Source: AP-15 sp963812675
GTDB lineage: Bacteria; Pseudomonadota; Alphaproteobacteria; ATCC43930; CGMCC-115725
NCBI GenBank assembly: GCA_963812675.1
Contig: CAWEWR010000027.1
Location: forward strand, 1 to 64,000
Reading direction: 5' to 3'
Length of the DNA: 64,000 bases
The notes beneath the pieces are model-generated. The model was not told the origin of the DNA, did no database searches, and saw nothing but the letters and a program-made list of their open reading frames with translations. Position numbers and translations under genes: made by a program. Every line of letters starts with the position of its first letter. The stretch's first letter is position 1. Below are positions 61,078 to 64,000 of the stretch, one piece after another.

Positions 61078-62049
61078 ATGCCTCGCATTCTCACTCCCGG
61101 CACCCATTCCGAAGAGACACTCGCGATCGCCCATGACTTACTGCCACCCGGCTGGCAGCTGGCCACCGCCCCGCATGGCAGGCCCGAATTCTTCGAGTTG
61201 CTGAAAGACACCGAGTATTACATCGGCGCGGGGCAGTTCAAACACGGGCCGGAATTCTATCAGGCGGCACCCAAGTTGCGGATCGTGCAGACCTTGAGCG
61301 CCGGCTACAATACCTATGACCTCGAGGCAGCGCGCGTGGCTGGCGTGCCGATCTGCAACAATGGCGGCGCCAATGCGACGGCAGTCGCCGAGCACGCGAT
61401 GCTGCTGATGCTGGCCGTGTGCCGCAGGCTGATTTGGCAGCACGAAGGCGTCGTGTCCGGCCGCTGGCGCGGCAACGACTTCAATTCCGCCAAACTATAC
61501 GAGCTGGAAGACAAGACCTTGGGGATCGTCGGGCTCGGCAATATCGGCAAGAAGGTGGCGCGCCGGGCCAAGGCCTTCGACATGCGCATCAAATATTACG
61601 ACATCAACCGGTTGACGACCGACCAGGAGGATGCGCTCGGCATCCGCTTTGCCCTCTTCCCCGAGCTGTTGAAGACTTCCGACATCGTGACCCTGCACGT
61701 GCCGCTGGACAAGTCGACGCACAATCTGATCGGCGAGCGCGAACTCGCGATGATGAAGCCGACGGCCATCCTGATCAACACCTGCCGCGGCCCGGTGGTC
61801 GACGAGAAGGCGCTCTACATGGCGCTGCGCGACGAGAAGATCCTCGGCGCCGGCCTCGACGTCATGGTCGAGGAGCCGCCCAAGCCCGACCACGAATTGT
61901 TCACGATGAAGAACGCAATCTTCAGCCCCCACGGCGCCGGGCCGACCTGGGACAATCACTGGAAACGGTGGCGCAACGCCTTCGACAATTTCGAGCGCGT
62001 CGCGCGCGGCCAGAAGCCATTCTGGATCGTCCCCGAACTTAGGGATTGA
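61078..62049 (+). CDS. D-2-hydroxyacid dehydrogenase family protein
   Basis: A 323-residue NAD-dependent dehydrogenase. The Rossmann motif is GIVGLGNIGKKVARRAKAF. The catalytic Arg is in INTCRGPVVDEKALYMALRD, the Glu is in LDVMVEEPPKPD and the His is in IFSPHGAGPTWD. The PNT-like region LSAGYNTYDLEAARVAGVPI precedes it. ATG at 61078 follows AAGAGGAG. It would oxidise or reduce a D-2-hydroxy or 2-keto acid, fitting the divergent hydroxyacid oxidase. Confidence 0.92.
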   Translation: MPRILTPGTHSEETLAIAHDLLPPGWQLATAPHGRPEFFELLKDTEYYIGAGQFKHGPEFYQAAPKLRIVQTLSAGYNTYDLEAARVAGVPICNNGGANATAVAEHAMLLMLAVCRRLIWQHEGVVSGRWRGNDFNSAKLYELEDKTLGIVGLGNIGKKVARRAKAFDMRIKYYDINRLTTDQEDALGIRFALFPELLKTSDIVTLHVPLDKSTHNLIGERELAMMKPTAILINTCRGPVVDEKALYMALRDEKILGAGLDVMVEEPPKPDHELFTMKNAIFSPHGAGPTWDNHWKRWRNAFDNFERVARGQKPFWIVPELRD

Positions 62050-62055
62050 GCAGCC

Positions 62056-62134
62056 GGCCCCTCACCCTCCCATCGCTGACGTGATGGGTCCCTCCCTCGC
62101 CCCGCTTGCGGAGAGAGGGTCGGGGTGAGGGGCC
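62056..62134. repeat. dispersed palindromic GC-rich repeat, copy 3
   Basis: It opens GGCCCCTCACCCTCCCATC and ends GGGTCGGGGTGAGGGGCC. Its outer ends match those of the unit at 20125-20240, while its internal stem (CCCATCGCTGACGTGATGGG) differs. It fills the gap between the convergent dehydrogenase and hydrolase genes, ending one base before the hydrolase stop codon. Confidence 0.8.
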
Positions 62135-63037
62135 CTACCCCAGAAAATCACGCAGTGCGGCGGCGAGGTCTTTCGGGTTGTCGCCCTGCACCGTGTGGCC
62201 CGCTTTGGGGATCGTGATGTACCGGCCATCCGGCAGCCGCGCCGCCAGCCGCTCGGCGTCCTCCTCATGAAAGACGTCGCTTTCGGCGCCGCGCACGACC
62301 AGCGTCGGGCAGGTCACTTTGGCGAGGCCCTCGGCGAGCCTGCGCCGCTCCGCAGTATGCGTCTCGCCCATCTGCTGGAAGCGTCTGCGGTCGTATTTCC
62401 AGGTCCAGTTTCCATCGGTCTGCTGCCGCAAATTGTGCATCAGGCTGCGGCGCAGGACCTTGGGATCGCGGCGCGGGTTGAAGGCCAGTGCCCGCTCGAT
62501 GATCGCGTCGAGCGGTTCCGGCTCGGCACCGCCATTGACGAAATCGCGGATGCGGCGCGACCCGGGGCGCCTGACCTCGGGGCCGGCATCGATCAGCACC
62601 AGATGGGAGAGCCGCTCCGGGTAATGGATCGCAAACGCGAGTGCATTGATCGCGCCCATCGACATACCGGCGAGTATGAAATGGTCGAGGCCGAGCGTGT
62701 CGACAAAGCCTTTGACGTCCTCGCGCTGCGCAGCGATCGAATAATCGGCATCGGGCGCCCAGTCGGTGTCGCCATGGCCGCGCTGATCGAGCGCAATGCA
62801 GTGAAACTCGTCGCGCAATGCGAGGCAGCAGAGATCCCAGGTATGCGCCGTCAAGGCGCCGCCATGCAGGAAAAGGAGTGGCCGCAGCTCCTCATTGCCC
62901 CAATCGAGATAGCGGAAACGAAGGTGACCGACGAGCACGGTCTTGTCGCTCGGCAATACGACATCGTCGAAGCTGAAGCCGGCACGCACCGCCGTGGTCT
63001 TCAGATGATCTTGATATTCGTCGGCGGATAGGGTCAT
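62135..63037 (-). CDS. alpha/beta hydrolase
   Basis: A 300-residue hydrolase. The oxyanion region is LLFLHGGALTAHTWDLC, and IALDQRGHGDTDWAPDADYS follows. The nucleophile Ser is in LAGMSMGAINALAFAI. The acid is expected in TLVVRGAESDVFHEEDAERL and the His in IPKAGHTVQGDNPKDLAAAL. Epoxide hydrolase, lipase and dehalogenase-like roles are all possible. It is divergent from the final amidohydrolase gene and converges on the dehydrogenase. Confidence 0.9.
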   Translation of the reverse strand: MTLSADEYQDHLKTTAVRAGFSFDDVVLPSDKTVLVGHLRFRYLDWGNEELRPLLFLHGGALTAHTWDLCCLALRDEFHCIALDQRGHGDTDWAPDADYSIAAQREDVKGFVDTLGLDHFILAGMSMGAINALAFAIHYPERLSHLVLIDAGPEVRRPGSRRIRDFVNGGAEPEPLDAIIERALAFNPRRDPKVLRRSLMHNLRQQTDGNWTWKYDRRRFQQMGETHTAERRRLAEGLAKVTCPTLVVRGAESDVFHEEDAERLAARLPDGRYITIPKAGHTVQGDNPKDLAAALRDFLG

Positions 63038-63231
63038 GGCTTTGGCGGCTCCGTACGCATCGTCGGCTCAACACAGCCTTAGCACGAACCGGCGTCCCGG
63101 CCACTATCGCCATCGCCTTACGATTACCACACCCGCGTCGTGGTCATAGCTCCCGAGTTCCATAGGGTGTGTGAACACCGCTGGACGCGTTACACTCAAA
63201 GTCGAAATCACCCGCCCCAAGGAGAATACCG

Positions 63232-64000
63232 ATGGCATACGATCTGCTGATCAAGAATGGCCGCGTTGTCGACGGCTCGGGAATGCCGGCTTTTCGGGGC
63301 GATGTCGGCGTCAAGAACGGCAAGATCGTCGAGATCGGAAAATTGAGCGGTTCCGCTAACCGCACAATTGACGCCGAGGGCCGCGCCGTCGCGCCCGGGT
63401 TCATTGACAATCACTGCCATTACGACGCGCAGGTCACCTGGGACCCGCTGTGCACATTTTCGCCCGAGCACGGCGCGACGACAGTCATCTTCGGCAATTG
63501 CTCGTTGTCGCTGGCGCCGGTGCGCCAGGGCACCGAGGAGCGGCTGGCCGAGTTCCTGTCCTACGTCGAAGCGATCCCGATGGAGATACTGCGCACGGTC
63601 GAGTTCGACTGGGAAACGACCGGCCAATACATGGACCATCTCGATAAGCACCTTGGCATCAATGTCGGCAATCTGATCGGCCACACCGCGGTGCGCCATT
63701 ACGTGATGGGCGACGAGTGCCAGAAGCCGGGCGCCTCCGACAACCAGATCAAGGCGATGCAGGATGTCGTCCGCGACGGCATGAAGGCCGGCGCGCTCGG
63801 GCTCTCGGTGTCACGCGAGAAAGGCCATTACGACCCGCAGGGTGTCCATATCCCGGCGTTGTGGGCCGACGAGAAGGAGATCTTCGCGCTTGGCGACGTG
63901 TTGCGGGAGATGGGCACCGGCACGATCCAGGCCGGCGGCGGCCAATATGTCGAATTGAAGGACGGCATGATCCGGCGTCTCGCCGAGGCGACGGGCCGGA
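63232..64000 (+). CDS. N-acyl-D-amino-acid deacylase/amidohydrolase family protein, 5' part
   Basis: The first 256 codons of an amidohydrolase, truncated by the window edge. It starts AYDLLIKNGRVVDGSGMPAF, the usual beginning of D-aminoacylase-like enzymes. The metal site is in APGFIDNHCHYDAQVTWDPL, with the HxH-type His pair. TTVIFGNCSLSLAPV and MKAGALGLSVSREKGHYDPQ are further family features. ATG at 63232 follows AAGGAGAATACCG. It would hydrolyse an N-acyl or cyclic amide. Confidence 0.87.
   Translation, partial: MAYDLLIKNGRVVDGSGMPAFRGDVGVKNGKIVEIGKLSGSANRTIDAEGRAVAPGFIDNHCHYDAQVTWDPLCTFSPEHGATTVIFGNCSLSLAPVRQGTEERLAEFLSYVEAIPMEILRTVEFDWETTGQYMDHLDKHLGINVGNLIGHTAVRHYVMGDECQKPGASDNQIKAMQDVVRDGMKAGALGLSVSREKGHYDPQGVHIPALWADEKEIFALGDVLREMGTGTIQAGGGQYVELKDGMIRRLAEATGR

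Noticed and set aside
63168..63184. GGTGT-N4-ACACC palindrome upstream of the amidohydrolase as an operator
   Set aside because: The arms are only 5 bases and match no known regulator present in the window; too short to claim.
1..64000. tRNA, rRNA, riboswitch or phage genes
   Set aside because: None was recognised by reading both strands. Small structured RNAs could be missed without a covariance search.

Overview
The window is GC-rich, densely packed DNA that reads as an alphaproteobacterial chromosome, probably a soil or freshwater Rhodospirillales or Hyphomicrobiales relative. The evidence is the Tat-exported formamidase-like enzyme, CaiB-type CoA transferase, several luciferase-like monooxygenases, ligase-associated exonuclease plus ATP-dependent DNA ligase, GYD protein, phasin-like protein and dispersed GC-rich palindromes. 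No rRNA, tRNA or CRISPR array was seen. The first gene (MFS transporter) and the last (amidohydrolase) run off the window.

Layout. 1-2.9 kb: MFS tail, frameshifted formamidase, LLM oxidoreductase. 3-19 kb: a cAMP-centred region. It holds a FecR/TPR/beta-barrel protein with an in-frame stop, a small secreted protein, a CHASE2 adenylate cyclase, a MetE-like protein, a DyP peroxidase with a Pro-rich partner, a zinc-ribbon/cyclase/AAA/TPR protein, an intact IS1-like element with a passenger gene, and a CRP-type regulator. Two exact TGTGA-N6-TCACA sites lie in this region. 19-27.6 kb: exonuclease and DNA ligase, amidase and cupin, CoA transferase, thioesterase, a catalytically degenerate S41 protease, a phasin-like protein. 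27.6-35.4 kb: P-loop kinase, a sugar-binding-like fold, def-fmt-truA, threonine aldolase and an osmoprotectant-type ABC transporter. 35.5-44 kb: an unknown 495-residue protein divergent from LLM oxidoreductase, hydrolase and LLM oxidoreductase, then GYD protein, phosphoesterase and class IV aminotransferase. 44-53 kb: SDR, hydrolase/methyltransferase fusion, GNAT, sulfurtransferase, AlaX, a GIY-YIG gene framed by perfect 26-bp inverted repeats, cysK, acyl-CoA dehydrogenase-like enzyme and mutL. 53-64 kb: a DUF2283 gene with a toxin-like remnant, RND efflux pump, Kir channel, VOC protein, FMN hydroxyacid oxidase, D-2-hydroxyacid dehydrogenase, hydrolase and amidohydrolase.

How parts fit together. 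The cyclases would make cAMP, the regulator carries the cAMP-contact residues of E. coli CRP, and the two CRP-type sites sit upstream of the FecR/cyclase block (also upstream of the LLM gene) and of the DyP block, so this stretch may be a local cAMP circuit. Formamidase, mutL (twice) and the RND pump gene carry reading-frame shifts of the same sense (net +1). The FecR gene has a nonsense codon and fmt lacks an ordinary start codon. These may be real decay or uncorrected assembly indels, and reads should be checked before calling the genes dead.
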